From Curtobacterium sp. MCLR17_007 (GTDB lineage: Bacteria; Actinomycetota; Actinomycetes; Actinomycetales; Microbacteriaceae), in contig NZ_CP126271.1 of the NCBI RefSeq assembly GCF_003234655.2, positions 1,426,001-1,490,000 on the forward strand: 64,000 nt of DNA, written 5' to 3'. Numbering within the stretch: the stretch's first letter is position 1; each line of letters begins with the position of its first letter. The position numbers and the translations under genes were made by a program. Below the pieces are notes generated by a model, which ran no database searches, had not been told where the DNA came from, and was given only the letters and a program-made list of their open reading frames with translations. This document shows positions 47,067 to 55,965 of this stretch, one piece after another.

Positions 47067-48938
47067 TCAGGCGGGCGTGCCGGCCTGCTCGCCCTCGCCG
47101 GTCACGGACCGGGTGGAGCCGTCACGCTGCGACACCCGGGTGCGGTGGCCGGCCGCCTTGCCCCGAGCCCGGTTGATCGCGTCCGACGCCGACACCAGGG
47201 TCAGGTGCGAGAGTGCCTGCGGGGTGTTCCCGATGTGGTGCCCGGTGGCGACGTCGATCTCCTCGGAGAGCATGCCGACGTCGTTCGCAGCACCGACGAG
47301 CACGTCCATGAGCCGTTCCGCGTCCTCGATGCGCCCCGAGGCCGCGTACTGCTCGACGAGCCAGAACGAGCAGGCCAGGAACGGGTGCTCGCTGCCGCGC
47401 AGGCCGTCGAACCCCGACGAGGTGCGGTACCGCAGGATCAGTCCGTCGTCGCCGACCCGGAGGTCGTGCTCGATCGCGGCGACCGTGCCGAGCATGCGTG
47501 GGTCGTCCGCCTTGCAGTAGCCGATCTGGGGGAGCACGAGCAGGCTGGCGTCGACCTCGTCGGTGTCGTAGTGCTGGCGGAAAGCGCCACGCTCGGCGTT
47601 CCACCCGTGCTCGTCGATCTCCGCGCGCACGGCGTCACGGAGCTGGCGCCACCGGTCGACCGGGCCCTCGAGTCCGAACTCCTCGACCGCGGCGACGCCG
47701 CGGTCGAACGCCGCCCAGATCATCGCGCGCGAGTGCGTGAAGCTGCGTCGCGGCCCGCGCATCTCCCAGATGCCGTTGTCCGGTTCCTTCCAGTGCTGCT
47801 CGACGTAGCCGAGGAGGGCGCGCTGCAGTGCCCACGAGTCCGCGTTCTCCTCGAGCCCCAGCTCGCGCGCGTCGTGCAGGGCCGCCAGGACCTCGCCGAA
47901 CACGTCGCCCTGGTACTGCGTGTACGCGCCGTTGCCGATCCGGACCGGCTTGGACCCGAGGTAGCCGGGCAGTTCGTCGAGCTCGCGCTCGGGGAGCTCT
48001 CGCTCGCCGGCGATGCCGTACATGATCTGGACGTCGGCCGGGTCGCCGGCGATCGCGCGCAGCAGCCAGCGGCGCCAGTGCTTGGCCTCGTCCTGGTACC
48101 CGTGCGCGATCAGCGACGCCAGGGCGAGCGACGCGTCACGGAGCCAGACGTACCGGTAGTCCCAGTTCCGCTCGCCACCCGGGTCCTCGGGCAGGCTCGT
48201 GGTGACCGCGGCGACCACCCCGCCGGTCTCGGCATGCGTCATCGCCCGCAGGAACAGCAGCGACTGCCGGGTCGCGTCGGCGTACGGCCCCTCCACCTGG
48301 GTCTTGCCGCTCCAGTCGTGCCACCAGTCGATGGTCCGGGTGAGCGCCTGGTCCACGTCGAGCGGCTCCGGCGGCTCGCGGTGCGACGGGTACCAGGTGA
48401 GCACGGTGTCGATGACGTCGCCGTCGTGCACGGTCGCGTCGGCGACGTGCCGGTGGTCGTCCGCGTGGAAGCGGGAGCCACGCACCAGGACGGAGTCGGG
48501 ACCGGCCGTGGCGAGCAGGGCGGGACCGTCGTCGTCGCCGACCTGTCGGACCCAGGGCAGGGCCCGGGCGTAGTCGAACCGGATGCGCAGCGTCTGGCGC
48601 AGGTCGACCGATCCACGCAGACCGCGGACCCGGCGGACGATGCTGGCACGGTGCGCGTCGATGGGCATGAACTCCGTGACCTCGACGACGCCGGTCGCGG
48701 TGGTCCAGACGGTGCGCAGGACCAGGGAGTCCGGGGCGTAGTGGCGCTCGGCACGTGCTTCTGCGTCGGTCGGACGGAGGGTCCAGTGACCGTCGTGCTC
48801 GTCACCCAGGAGTGCCGCGAACGTCGACGGACTGTCGAAGCGCGGCAGGCACGCCCAGTCGATGGTGCCGGCGCGGTCGACGAGCGCCGCCGAGTAGCAG
48901 TCGCCGATGATCGCGTGGTCTTCGATTCGCTGGGGCAT
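47067..48938 (-). CDS. GH15 family glycoside hydrolase (trehalase/glucoamylase type)
   Basis: An inverting glucosidase of family GH15, 623 residues, cytoplasmic (no signal peptide). Conserved features are the N-terminal QRIEDHAIIGDCYSAALVDR segment, the (alpha/alpha)6 barrel motifs NWDYRYVWLRDASLAL and DNGIWEMRG, and ALSHLTLVSASDAI near the end. Mycobacterial GH15 proteins of this type act as trehalases, the most likely function, but other alpha-glucosides are possible. ATG at 48938 is chosen because family similarity begins there (MPQRIEDHAI); the open frame extends upstream without support, and no strong Shine-Dalgarno is visible. Confidence 0.88.
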   Translation of the reverse strand: MPQRIEDHAIIGDCYSAALVDRAGTIDWACLPRFDSPSTFAALLGDEHDGHWTLRPTDAEARAERHYAPDSLVLRTVWTTATGVVEVTEFMPIDAHRASIVRRVRGLRGSVDLRQTLRIRFDYARALPWVRQVGDDDGPALLATAGPDSVLVRGSRFHADDHRHVADATVHDGDVIDTVLTWYPSHREPPEPLDVDQALTRTIDWWHDWSGKTQVEGPYADATRQSLLFLRAMTHAETGGVVAAVTTSLPEDPGGERNWDYRYVWLRDASLALASLIAHGYQDEAKHWRRWLLRAIAGDPADVQIMYGIAGERELPERELDELPGYLGSKPVRIGNGAYTQYQGDVFGEVLAALHDARELGLEENADSWALQRALLGYVEQHWKEPDNGIWEMRGPRRSFTHSRAMIWAAFDRGVAAVEEFGLEGPVDRWRQLRDAVRAEIDEHGWNAERGAFRQHYDTDEVDASLLVLPQIGYCKADDPRMLGTVAAIEHDLRVGDDGLILRYRTSSGFDGLRGSEHPFLACSFWLVEQYAASGRIEDAERLMDVLVGAANDVGMLSEEIDVATGHHIGNTPQALSHLTLVSASDAINRARGKAAGHRTRVSQRDGSTRSVTGEGEQAGTPA

Positions 48939-49018
48939 GCACCGATCGAACCACCGACCGCCGATGTTCCACCGGCTGCCGGAGGGATCGGCTGAAGGTC
49001 GGCTCAGGGTACGGAGCG

Positions 49019-50083
49019 TCAGCTGTCGGGCTGGTCGCCGAGGTCGGCGAGCCCGATCCGGCCGAGTTCGGTCCACAGGCCGGCACCGTCCGGGGCGTAG
49101 ACCCACGGCGCGCTGGAGTCCCGCGATCGCTCCTGGGCGCGCGACCGACCACCGGCGAGCACTGCTTCACTCGTCGACAGCTGCCGGATCGCCACGCCGG
49201 CGACGTTGCCGGGGTGCTCGCGGACGAAGTCGCCGTACAGGGTCTCGTCGTGCTGCCCGTCGTCGCCGACCAGCAGCCACTGCACGTCGGGGAAGTCGCG
49301 TGCCAGGCGCCGGAGGTTCTCGTGCTTGTGCATCTGCCCGCTGCGGAAGAACCGGTCGTGGGTGGGGCCCCAGTCGGTCAGCAGGAGCGTGCCGGACGGG
49401 TACATGTTGCGCGTCAGGAAGCGCTGCAGCGTCGGCGCGACGTTCCACGCCCCGGTGGACAGGTAGACGGTCGGGGCGCCGGGGTGCTGCGCGAGGACGC
49501 GCTCGTACAGGACGGACATGCCCGGCACCGGGCGGCGGGCGTGCTCGGTGACGACGAAGGAGTTCCACGCGGCGAGCAGGGGCCGGGGGAGCGCGGTCAC
49601 CATGACGGTGTCGTCGATGTCGGACAGCAGCCCGAAGCGCGTGTCGGGGTGGACGATGAAGACCTCGGCCTCGACGTCACGCTGCCCGCCCGCGGACAGC
49701 CGGACGGTGTGCCACCCGGGCTCGAGGTCGATCGGCACGATCGTGTCGACGACGCCGCCCCGGTCGGACTGCACGGTGTGCGAGGTCCCGCCCGCGGTGA
49801 CCGTCACCTCGGCGTGGTCGACCGCGACGCTCGTGAAGGACTTCCACCCGCGGACGCCCTCGTAGGACACGTCGGACGCCAGGCCGCGCCGCGTGAGGAG
49901 CACCCGGCACAGCACGCGGATCCACCCCGGCGCGCCGTACCCGGTGTAGGGGATGACGGTCGGGACCTGTCCGCGGCGGCGGGCACGCTGTTCACGGAAC
50001 TCCTGCACGGCGTCCTCGATGCGGGCGGCTCGGTGCAGGATGGGCTCGGCCAACGACGGTTCGTGGGACGTCGGGTCGGGCAT
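49019..50083 (-). CDS. App1/DUF2183 domain phosphatase-like protein
   Basis: A 354-residue protein whose central part matches the catalytic domain of App1-type phosphatidate phosphatases: LLSDIDDTVMVT holds the DxDxT motif of this HAD-related family, followed by VYLSTGAWN and the Asp-rich LLVGDDGQHDETLYGDF. The N-terminal 150 residues are a beta-rich region (TIVPIDLEPGWHTVRLSAGG). No signal peptide or transmembrane helix is evident. ATG at 50083 is preferred for its conserved start (MPDPTSHEPS). A lipid phosphate is the likely substrate by family, not shown. It is 80 bp upstream of the GH15 gene on the same strand. Confidence 0.82.
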   Translation of the reverse strand: MPDPTSHEPSLAEPILHRAARIEDAVQEFREQRARRRGQVPTVIPYTGYGAPGWIRVLCRVLLTRRGLASDVSYEGVRGWKSFTSVAVDHAEVTVTAGGTSHTVQSDRGGVVDTIVPIDLEPGWHTVRLSAGGQRDVEAEVFIVHPDTRFGLLSDIDDTVMVTALPRPLLAAWNSFVVTEHARRPVPGMSVLYERVLAQHPGAPTVYLSTGAWNVAPTLQRFLTRNMYPSGTLLLTDWGPTHDRFFRSGQMHKHENLRRLARDFPDVQWLLVGDDGQHDETLYGDFVREHPGNVAGVAIRQLSTSEAVLAGGRSRAQERSRDSSAPWVYAPDGAGLWTELGRIGLADLGDQPDS

Positions 50084-50127
50084 CGGGCCATCATCCCACG
50101 GTGCGGACGCCGGTTGTCCACGATCCG

Positions 50128-50137
50128 GTGTCGACAC
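50128..50137. promoter_or_regulatory. Candidate TetR operator between the App1 and tetR genes
   Basis: GTGTCGACAC is a 10-bp perfect palindrome in the 143-bp divergent region. GC-rich DNA makes such sites fairly common, so this is weak. Confidence 0.25.
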
Positions 50138-50226
50138 TCGACGAATCGCAGCGATGTTCCAGCCGGGCTCTGGGAGAGTTGCCCCGTCACACAATCAGTC
50201 CGCGCTCGCTGCGAGAAGGAGAACAC

Positions 50227-50874
50227 GTGCTCGTCACCGAGGTTTCGAACGCACTGCCGGGGGGATCATCACTGCTCAGGAACGAGCCGGTCCAAGCCCG
50301 CAGTTCGGCACGCCTCGCCGGACTCCTCGACGCGGCAGCGGCCGTCATCGACGAGATCGGGTTCGAGCGGCTCACGACCGCCATGGTCGCCGAGCGCGCC
50401 GGGGCGTCCATCGGCACGGTCTACCGGTACTTCCCGGACCGCATCGCCGTGGTCGAGGCCCTCGCGATCCGCAGCACGCAGCGTCTGGCGGCCCGCTTCG
50501 TCGAGGCGCTCGAGACCAGCGGGGCGACGACCTGGCAGGAAGCCTGCGACGCCCTCATCGACATGACGAGCGAGATGTACCGGACCGAGCCGGGGTTCCG
50601 CGCGATCCGCTTCGGTGACCCGGCCGACTCGGGCGTCGGTGACGACGACGACCGCATGGCGGCGCTCGGCGGCACCGTCGGCACGATCCTGCGGGAACGG
50701 TTCGGCATGCCCGACAACGAAGCGGTCTCGCGTGCGTGGGTGGTCCTGGCCGAGTCGTCCCACGCGCTGCTCGCCCGTGCGCACCGCGACCGCGAGCACC
50801 CGGACACCGCGCTCATCGAGGCCTACCGCACGATGAGCCGGGGCTACCTCGAGAAGGTCGTCGCAGCCTCCTGA
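50227..50874 (+). CDS. TetR family transcriptional regulator
   Basis: A 215-residue one-component repressor. The N-terminal helix-turn-helix is typical: LLDAAAAVIDEIGFERLTTA, MVAERAGASIGTVYRYFPDR; the C-terminal ligand domain is unclassified. GTG at 50227 has AAGGAG five bases upstream. It is divergent from the App1 gene and 126 bp ahead of the opuC-type operon in the same direction, so either could be its target. The motif CGACAC occurs both in the palindrome upstream of this gene (50128-50137) and twice ahead of opuCA (50903 and 50918), which favours joint control but does not prove it. Confidence 0.9.
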   Translation: MLVTEVSNALPGGSSLLRNEPVQARSSARLAGLLDAAAAVIDEIGFERLTTAMVAERAGASIGTVYRYFPDRIAVVEALAIRSTQRLAARFVEALETSGATTWQEACDALIDMTSEMYRTEPGFRAIRFGDPADSGVGDDDDRMAALGGTVGTILRERFGMPDNEAVSRAWVVLAESSHALLARAHRDREHPDTALIEAYRTMSRGYLEKVVAAS

Positions 50875-50952
50875 CGTGTTCCGGCGGGTGTCCCGCTGTC
50901 CGCGACACGTCACGATTCGACACGCGGTGCGACCACTGTCGGTCCTGACGGG

Positions 50953-50958
50953 TACTCT
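50953..50958 (+). promoter_or_regulatory. Candidate -10 of the opuC-type operon
   Basis: TACTCT, 42 bp before the opuCA ATG. No persuasive -35. Confidence 0.35.
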
Positions 50959-51000
50959 CACTCGGAGTCGGGCTACCTCCCATCAGAAGGGCACCCACCC

Positions 51001-51846
51001 ATGATCGAATTCCGCTCGGTGCGCAAGACGTACCCGGACGGCACCAACGCCGTCGAGCGGTTCGACCTCGTCATCCCATCCCGCACCACGACGGTCTTCG
51101 TCGGGTCCAGCGGCTGTGGCAAGACGACGTTGCTCCGCATGATCAACCGGATGGTCGACCCCTCCTCGGGCTCGGTCTCCATCGACGGCAAGGACGTCGC
51201 CGACGGCGACCCCGTCAAGCTCCGTCGCAGCATCGGCTACGTGATGCAGAGCTCGGGGCTGCTGCCGCACCGCAAGGTCGTGGACAACATCGCCACGGTC
51301 CCGTTGCTGACGGGTGTGTCGAAGTCCGAGGCCCGGTCGCGGGCCCTCGAACTGATGGACACCGTCGGTCTCGACCGGGCCTTCGCGGACCGGTACCCGT
51401 CGCAGCTGTCCGGCGGGCAGCAGCAGCGCGTCGGCGTCGCGCGCGGCCTGGCCGTCGACCCGAACGTCCTGCTGATGGACGAGCCCTTCGGCGCCGTCGA
51501 CCCGCTGGTCCGCAACGACCTGCAGGACGAGCTCATCCGCCTGCAGCGTGAGCTCGGCAAGACGGTCGTGTTCGTCACGCACGACATCGACGAGGCCTTC
51601 AAGCTCGGCGACCAGGTCGTCATCCTCAAGAAGGGCGGCGAGATCGCCCAGCTCGGCACGCCGGCGGAGATCCTCTCCGAACCGGCTGACGACTTCGTCG
51701 CGAACTTCATCGGTGCGGGCCGGGGCCGTCGTGCCCTGCGCATCGAGCAGACCCCCACCGGCCCGATCGTCGTCGACGGCGACGGTCGTGCTGCCGGAGT
51801 CCTGACCGGTCCCGTGGCGGTGGTGGACGCCGCGGCAGCAGTGTAG
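51001..51846 (+). CDS. opuCA: Quaternary-amine ABC importer, ATPase subunit
   Basis: Energises uptake of compatible solutes (glycine betaine, choline, carnitine or proline betaine). The 281-residue protein has Walker A GSSGCGKTT, the Q-loop VMQSSGLLPH, signature LSGGQQQR, Walker B VLLMDEPFGAVD and the switch His in VFVTHDIDEAF. It resembles ProV/OpuCA but lacks the paired CBS domains of OpuA/OpuC ATPases, ending in a short Ala/Val tail, so osmotic sensing through CBS is not expected. It heads a four-gene operon with two permeases and a binding lipoprotein. Confidence 0.9.
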   Translation: MIEFRSVRKTYPDGTNAVERFDLVIPSRTTTVFVGSSGCGKTTLLRMINRMVDPSSGSVSIDGKDVADGDPVKLRRSIGYVMQSSGLLPHRKVVDNIATVPLLTGVSKSEARSRALELMDTVGLDRAFADRYPSQLSGGQQQRVGVARGLAVDPNVLLMDEPFGAVDPLVRNDLQDELIRLQRELGKTVVFVTHDIDEAFKLGDQVVILKKGGEIAQLGTPAEILSEPADDFVANFIGAGRGRRALRIEQTPTGPIVVDGDGRAAGVLTGPVAVVDAAAAV

Positions 51847-51923
51847 GGTGCCCCGTCCGCCACGACTGAGGCTGTTGCGTCCCACGACGCAGCGGGTGCT
51901 CCGGCGCAGGGTGGGAGCACCGA

Positions 51924-52640
51924 GTGAACTGGGTGCTGGCGAACGTCGACACGATCTGGGACGACGTCGTCGCACACCTGGTGATCGCGATCCCGCCGAT
52001 CGTCATCAGCTTCCTGCTGTCGATCCCGATCGGGTGGCTCGTCGTCCGGCTCCGTCGCGCCGGCGGTCGGCGAGTCACTCGCGGCGTCGGCGGCGGCATC
52101 GTCACGGTCGCGGGTCTGCTCTACGCGATCCCCTCGCTCCCGCTGTTCATCGCGCTGCCGAGCATCCTGGGCACCGGTCTGCAGGACCCCGTCAACGTCG
52201 TCATCGGCCTGACGCTCTACGGCCTGGCGCTGATGGTGCGGTCGACCGTCGACGGCCTCGAGTCGATCGACGGCCCGACGGTCTCGGCCGCCACGGCGAT
52301 GGGCTACTCGGGAGCGCAGCGGTTCTTCCGCGTCGACCTCCCGCTCGCCGGCCCGGTGCTGTTGGCGGGGCTGCGCGTCGTCGCGGTGTCGACCATCTCG
52401 CTCACGACCGTCGGTGCCGTGCTCGGCATCCAGAGCCTCGGCTCGCTGTTCACCGACGGCATCGGTCGCGGCATCACCGAGGAGATCGTGACCGGCATCG
52501 TGATGGTCCTGGTCCTGGCGTTCGCGCTCGACGGACTGCTCGTGCTGCTCGGTCGGCTCGTGATGCCCTGGACCCGGAAGTCCACTGTGTCCAAGCGTCA
52601 GGCGCGCCGGGTGCTGCAGGCTGCAGAGGTGACCTCGTGA
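51924..52640 (+). CDS. opuCB: Quaternary-amine ABC importer, permease 1
   Basis: Inner-membrane permease of 238 residues with about five to six helices and the coupling-loop EAA-like motif SAATAMGYSGAQRFFRVDLP that contacts the ATPase. GTG at 51924 has GGAG upstream. The next permease gene overlaps its stop (GTGA). Two permeases encoded side by side are the usual arrangement for OpuC-like systems. Confidence 0.9.
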   Translation: MNWVLANVDTIWDDVVAHLVIAIPPIVISFLLSIPIGWLVVRLRRAGGRRVTRGVGGGIVTVAGLLYAIPSLPLFIALPSILGTGLQDPVNVVIGLTLYGLALMVRSTVDGLESIDGPTVSAATAMGYSGAQRFFRVDLPLAGPVLLAGLRVVAVSTISLTTVGAVLGIQSLGSLFTDGIGRGITEEIVTGIVMVLVLAFALDGLLVLLGRLVMPWTRKSTVSKRQARRVLQAAEVTS

Positions 52641-53365
52641 TCATCGGACAGGCCTTCGCGTGGGTGTTCGACCCCGCCAACTACGGCGGCTACAACGCCA
52701 TCCCGACGCGGCTGTGGGAACACATCTGGATCTCGCTGCTCGCGGTGGTCATCGCGTCGCTGATCGCCGTGCCGCTCGGCTGGTTGATCGGGCACACCGG
52801 GCGCGCCCGTGGTGTCGCGATCGCGCTGTCCGGGGGCATCCGCGCCCTGCCGACACTCGGCGTCCTGACCCTGTTCGGCCTGCTGCTCGGCGTGGGGCTG
52901 CAGGCGCCGCTGCTGGCGCTCGTGATCCTCGCGATCCCGTCGGTGCTGGCCGGTGCCTACTCGGGCATCGAGTCCGTCGACCCGGTGACCGTGGACGCAG
53001 CCCGGGCGCAGGGCATGACCGGGTGGCAGATCCTGGCCAAGGTCGAGGTCCCGCTCGGCCTGCCGCTGCTGATCGGTGGCATCCGAGCCGCCGTGCTGCA
53101 GGTCGTGGCCACCGCCACCCTCGCCGCGTACGTCGGGGCCGGCGGCCTCGGTGGCTACGTCTTCCTGGGGCTCAAGACCCAGGACTACGCCGAGATGCTC
53201 GGCGCTTCAGTCCTCGTGATCGCACTCGCGATCGCGTTCGAGATCGTCTTCTCCCTGCTCCAGCGAGCGGTGGTGCCCGCGGGCGTCTCCGGTCGCACCG
53301 CGGGGGGACGCCAGGGATCGCGCGAGCGAGCCCGCAATCCCATCCCGGAAGGAAATCCCTCGTGA
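52637..53365 (+). CDS. opuCD: Quaternary-amine ABC importer, permease 2
   Basis: Second permease, 242 residues, with EAA-type motif DAARAQGMTGWQILAKVEVP and helices including ISLLAVVIASLIAVPLGWLI. GTG at 52637 overlaps the first permease stop. Its own stop overlaps the GTG of the binding-protein gene, so the three genes are translationally coupled. Confidence 0.9.
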   Translation: MIIGQAFAWVFDPANYGGYNAIPTRLWEHIWISLLAVVIASLIAVPLGWLIGHTGRARGVAIALSGGIRALPTLGVLTLFGLLLGVGLQAPLLALVILAIPSVLAGAYSGIESVDPVTVDAARAQGMTGWQILAKVEVPLGLPLLIGGIRAAVLQVVATATLAAYVGAGGLGGYVFLGLKTQDYAEMLGASVLVIALAIAFEIVFSLLQRAVVPAGVSGRTAGGRQGSRERARNPIPEGNPS

Positions 53366-54285
53366 TCACAGCACCCAAGATCCGCGCCGGCATCGCCGTT
53401 GCGCTGGCCGCGGGCGTCGTCGCCGCGTTGTCGGGCTGCGCGTCCAGCAACCCGCTCGACAGCGGTTCCAGCGCCTCGTCCGACTCGAAGACGATCGTCG
53501 TCGGCTCACAGCAGTACTACTCGAACGAGATCATCGCCGAGCTCTACTCCCAGGTCCTCGAGAAGGACGGCTTCAGCGTGAAGCGCAACTTCAACATCGG
53601 CCAGCGCGAGGTCTACCTCCCGCAGCTGCAGAAGGGCGCCATCGACGTCATGCCCGAGTACAGCGGCAACCTGCTGCAGTACTACGACAAGAACTCGACC
53701 GCGAAGACCGCGTCGGAGATCTCCGCCGGCCTCAAGGACGCACTGCCGAAGGGCCTCCGGGCACTCGACGCGGCCGAGGCCACGGACCAGGACAGCTACA
53801 CCGTGACCAAGGAGTTCTCCGAGAAGAACGACGTCACGAGCCTGTCCGACCTGTCGAAGGTCAGCGACAAGCTGACCGTCGGCGCGAACTCCGAGTTCCA
53901 GACCCGACCGTACGGTCCCGAGGGCCTGAAGTCCGAGTACGGCGTCGACGTCGGCTTCACGGCCATCGAGGACTCCGGCGGGGCCCTGACCGTCAAGGCG
54001 CTCAAGGACGGCACCGTCCAGCTCGCCGACATCTACAGCGCGGACCCGAGCATCAAGGCGAACGACTTCGTGTCCCTCAAGGACCCGAAGAACCTCATCC
54101 TGCCGCAGAACGTCACGCCCGTCGTGTCGAGCAAGGTCAGCGACAAGGCCGCTGCCGACATCGACAAGGTCAGCAAGGTCCTGACGACCGACGCGCTCAT
54201 CGAGCTCAACTCGAAGAGCACCGCGGACAAGGAGAAGGCGTCCACCATCGCCAAGGAGTTCCTGACTGACAAGGGTCTGCTGTAA
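53362..54285 (+). CDS. opuCC: Quaternary-amine ABC importer, substrate-binding lipoprotein
   Basis: Binding protein of 307 residues. The signal ends in the lipobox LSGC, so it should be lipid-anchored. The mature part has KTIVVGSQQYYSNEIIAELY and DVMPEYSGNLLQYY, hallmarks of the OpuAC/ProX-type fold in which aromatic residues cage a trimethylammonium group. Which compatible solute is bound cannot be read from sequence. GTG at 53362 overlaps the previous stop; AAGGAAAT lies upstream. A strong terminator follows. Confidence 0.9.
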   Translation: MITAPKIRAGIAVALAAGVVAALSGCASSNPLDSGSSASSDSKTIVVGSQQYYSNEIIAELYSQVLEKDGFSVKRNFNIGQREVYLPQLQKGAIDVMPEYSGNLLQYYDKNSTAKTASEISAGLKDALPKGLRALDAAEATDQDSYTVTKEFSEKNDVTSLSDLSKVSDKLTVGANSEFQTRPYGPEGLKSEYGVDVGFTAIEDSGGALTVKALKDGTVQLADIYSADPSIKANDFVSLKDPKNLILPQNVTPVVSSKVSDKAAADIDKVSKVLTTDALIELNSKSTADKEKASTIAKEFLTDKGLL

Positions 54286-54306
54286 GCACTGCGAACCGGT
54301 AGTACA

Positions 54307-54342
54307 ACGACAGGTGTCGGGCGAACGCCCGGCACCTGTCGT
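54307..54342 (+). terminator. Terminator of the opuC-type operon
   Basis: Sixteen-base arms (54307-54322, 54327-54342) with one G-T pair and a GAAC loop, 21 bp after the stop. Confidence 0.85.
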
Positions 54343-54366
54343 CGTTCGTGGGGGCACAGGGTTTCC

Positions 54367-54452
54367 GCACGGTTGTGCCGTGCAGGCAGGTTGCACATTC
54401 GTGCACGAGCGGCTTCTACAACTTGTAGGAGCAGGTCTCCACTCGGTACCGT
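54367..54452 (+). promoter_or_regulatory. cydA promoter region with three palindromes
   Basis: GCACGG-TTGTG-CCGTGC (54367-54383), TGCAC-ATTC-GTGCA (54392-54405) and CTACAA-C-TTGTAG (54416-54428) precede a candidate promoter TTGTAG (54423-54428), 18 bp, TACCGT (54447-54452). The last palindrome overlaps the -35. A redox regulator is expected for cyd genes, but the sites do not match the Rex consensus I know. Confidence 0.5.
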
Positions 54453-54551
54453 TGCAGTGTCCCGAGGACGCGACGAGAACGAAGTGCCCCTCCTACAGGA
54501 AGCAACTGACGTGCACCACCTGCGCGCGGCGACCCCGAGCGGAACAGCCGC

Positions 54552-55964
54552 ATGAACGACCTCCTCGATCCCCTGATCCTGTCGCGCTGGCAGTTCGGCC
54601 TGACGACGATCTACCACTTCCTCTTCGTCCCGCTCACCATCGGGATGGCCGTCGTCGTCGCCGTGTTCCAGACGGCGTGGTACCGCACGGGCCGGGCCCA
54701 CTACCTGCAGCTCACGCGGTTCTTCGGCCGCATCTTCCTCATCAACTTCGCGATGGGCGTCGTCACCGGCATCGTGCAGGAGTTCCAGTTCGGGATGAAC
54801 TGGTCGAACTACTCCCGGTTCGTCGGCGACGTGTTCGGCGCACCGCTCGCGCTCGAGGGCATCCTGGCCTTCTTCTTCGAGGCGGCGTTCATCGGCATCT
54901 GGATCTTCGGGTGGGACCGCCTGCCGAAGGGCCTGCACCTGGCGAGCATGTGGTGCGTCAGCGCGGGGACGATCATGTCGGCGTACTTCATCATCGCGGC
55001 GAACGCGTTCATGCAGCACCCCGTCGGGTACGAGATCAACCAGGCCAAGGGCCGCGCCGAGCTGACGGACATCTGGGCAGTGCTGACGAACAAGGTCGCG
55101 CTGGCGGCCTTCCCGCACACGCTCTTCGCCTGCTTCATGGTGGCGGCCGGCGTGATCATCTCGGTCGCCGCCTGGCACCTGGCGCGCAACCAGAACCTCG
55201 AGACGATGATGCCCGCGCTGAAGTTCGGCCTGTGGTTGATGGTCGCGGCCGGAGCGCTCACCGTGCTGACGGGCGACCAGCTCGGACTCACCATGGTCGA
55301 CACGCAGCCGATGAAGATGGCGGCAGCCGAAGCCCTGTACAACACGGCAACCGGCAAGGACGCCTCGTTCTCGATCTTCACGCTCGGCACCCCGGACGGC
55401 GTGCACGAACTGTTCTCGATCCGCGTCCCGTACCTGCTGTCGTTCCTGTCGACGCACACGTTCAGCGGCACTGTCGAGGGCATCAACAACCTGCAGGCCG
55501 AGTACAGCCAGGTCTACGGCCCGGGGGACTACAAGCCGGTGATCTGGGTCACCTACTGGTCGTTCCGCTGGATGATCGCCCTGGGCGTGGGCGCCGTGAT
55601 GGTGTCGCTCGCCGGGCTCTGGCTGACCCGCAAGGGCCGGTTCCCGACGCAACGCTGGGTGTGGCGGATCGCGACGTGGGCCGTCCCGCTGCCGATGGCC
55701 GCGATGATCGTCGGCTGGGTCTTCACCGAGATGGGCCGCCAGCCGTGGCTCGTGTTCGGTCTGCTGAAGACCGCCGACGGCGTCTCCCCGAACGTCACCG
55801 GGCTCGAGGTACTCATCTCGCTCGTGGTGTTCACGCTCATCTACGGCACCCTGGCGGTGGTCGAGTTCCGGCTCATCAAGAAGGTGGCCCAAGAAGGACC
55901 GGCGGCGCCCGCCGAGGTCGACGAAGCGACCGGCGAGGTCAAGCACGAAGTGACGGTGTACTGA
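54552..55964 (+). CDS. cydA: Cytochrome bd oxidase subunit I (CydA)
   Basis: Quinol oxidase subunit with hemes b558, b595 and d; high-affinity terminal oxidase. The 470-residue protein has nine or so helices. Conserved features are WQFGLTTIYHFLFVPLTIG (heme His), GVVTGIVQEFQFGMNW, LEGILAFFFEA (proton-channel Glu), FPHTLFACFM (His) and TEMGRQPW. The Q-loop is short, as in most Gram-positive enzymes. ATG at 54552 has only a weak Shine-Dalgarno. It heads cydABDC and a 266-bp regulatory region precedes it. Confidence 0.96.
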   Translation: MNDLLDPLILSRWQFGLTTIYHFLFVPLTIGMAVVVAVFQTAWYRTGRAHYLQLTRFFGRIFLINFAMGVVTGIVQEFQFGMNWSNYSRFVGDVFGAPLALEGILAFFFEAAFIGIWIFGWDRLPKGLHLASMWCVSAGTIMSAYFIIAANAFMQHPVGYEINQAKGRAELTDIWAVLTNKVALAAFPHTLFACFMVAAGVIISVAAWHLARNQNLETMMPALKFGLWLMVAAGALTVLTGDQLGLTMVDTQPMKMAAAEALYNTATGKDASFSIFTLGTPDGVHELFSIRVPYLLSFLSTHTFSGTVEGINNLQAEYSQVYGPGDYKPVIWVTYWSFRWMIALGVGAVMVSLAGLWLTRKGRFPTQRWVWRIATWAVPLPMAAMIVGWVFTEMGRQPWLVFGLLKTADGVSPNVTGLEVLISLVVFTLIYGTLAVVEFRLIKKVAQEGPAAPAEVDEATGEVKHEVTVY

Positions 55965-55965
55965 G

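Noticed and set aside
51001..51846. Truncation of opuCA because CBS domains are missing
   Set aside because: All ATPase motifs are present, the frame ends cleanly and homologues without CBS domains are common in actinobacteria.
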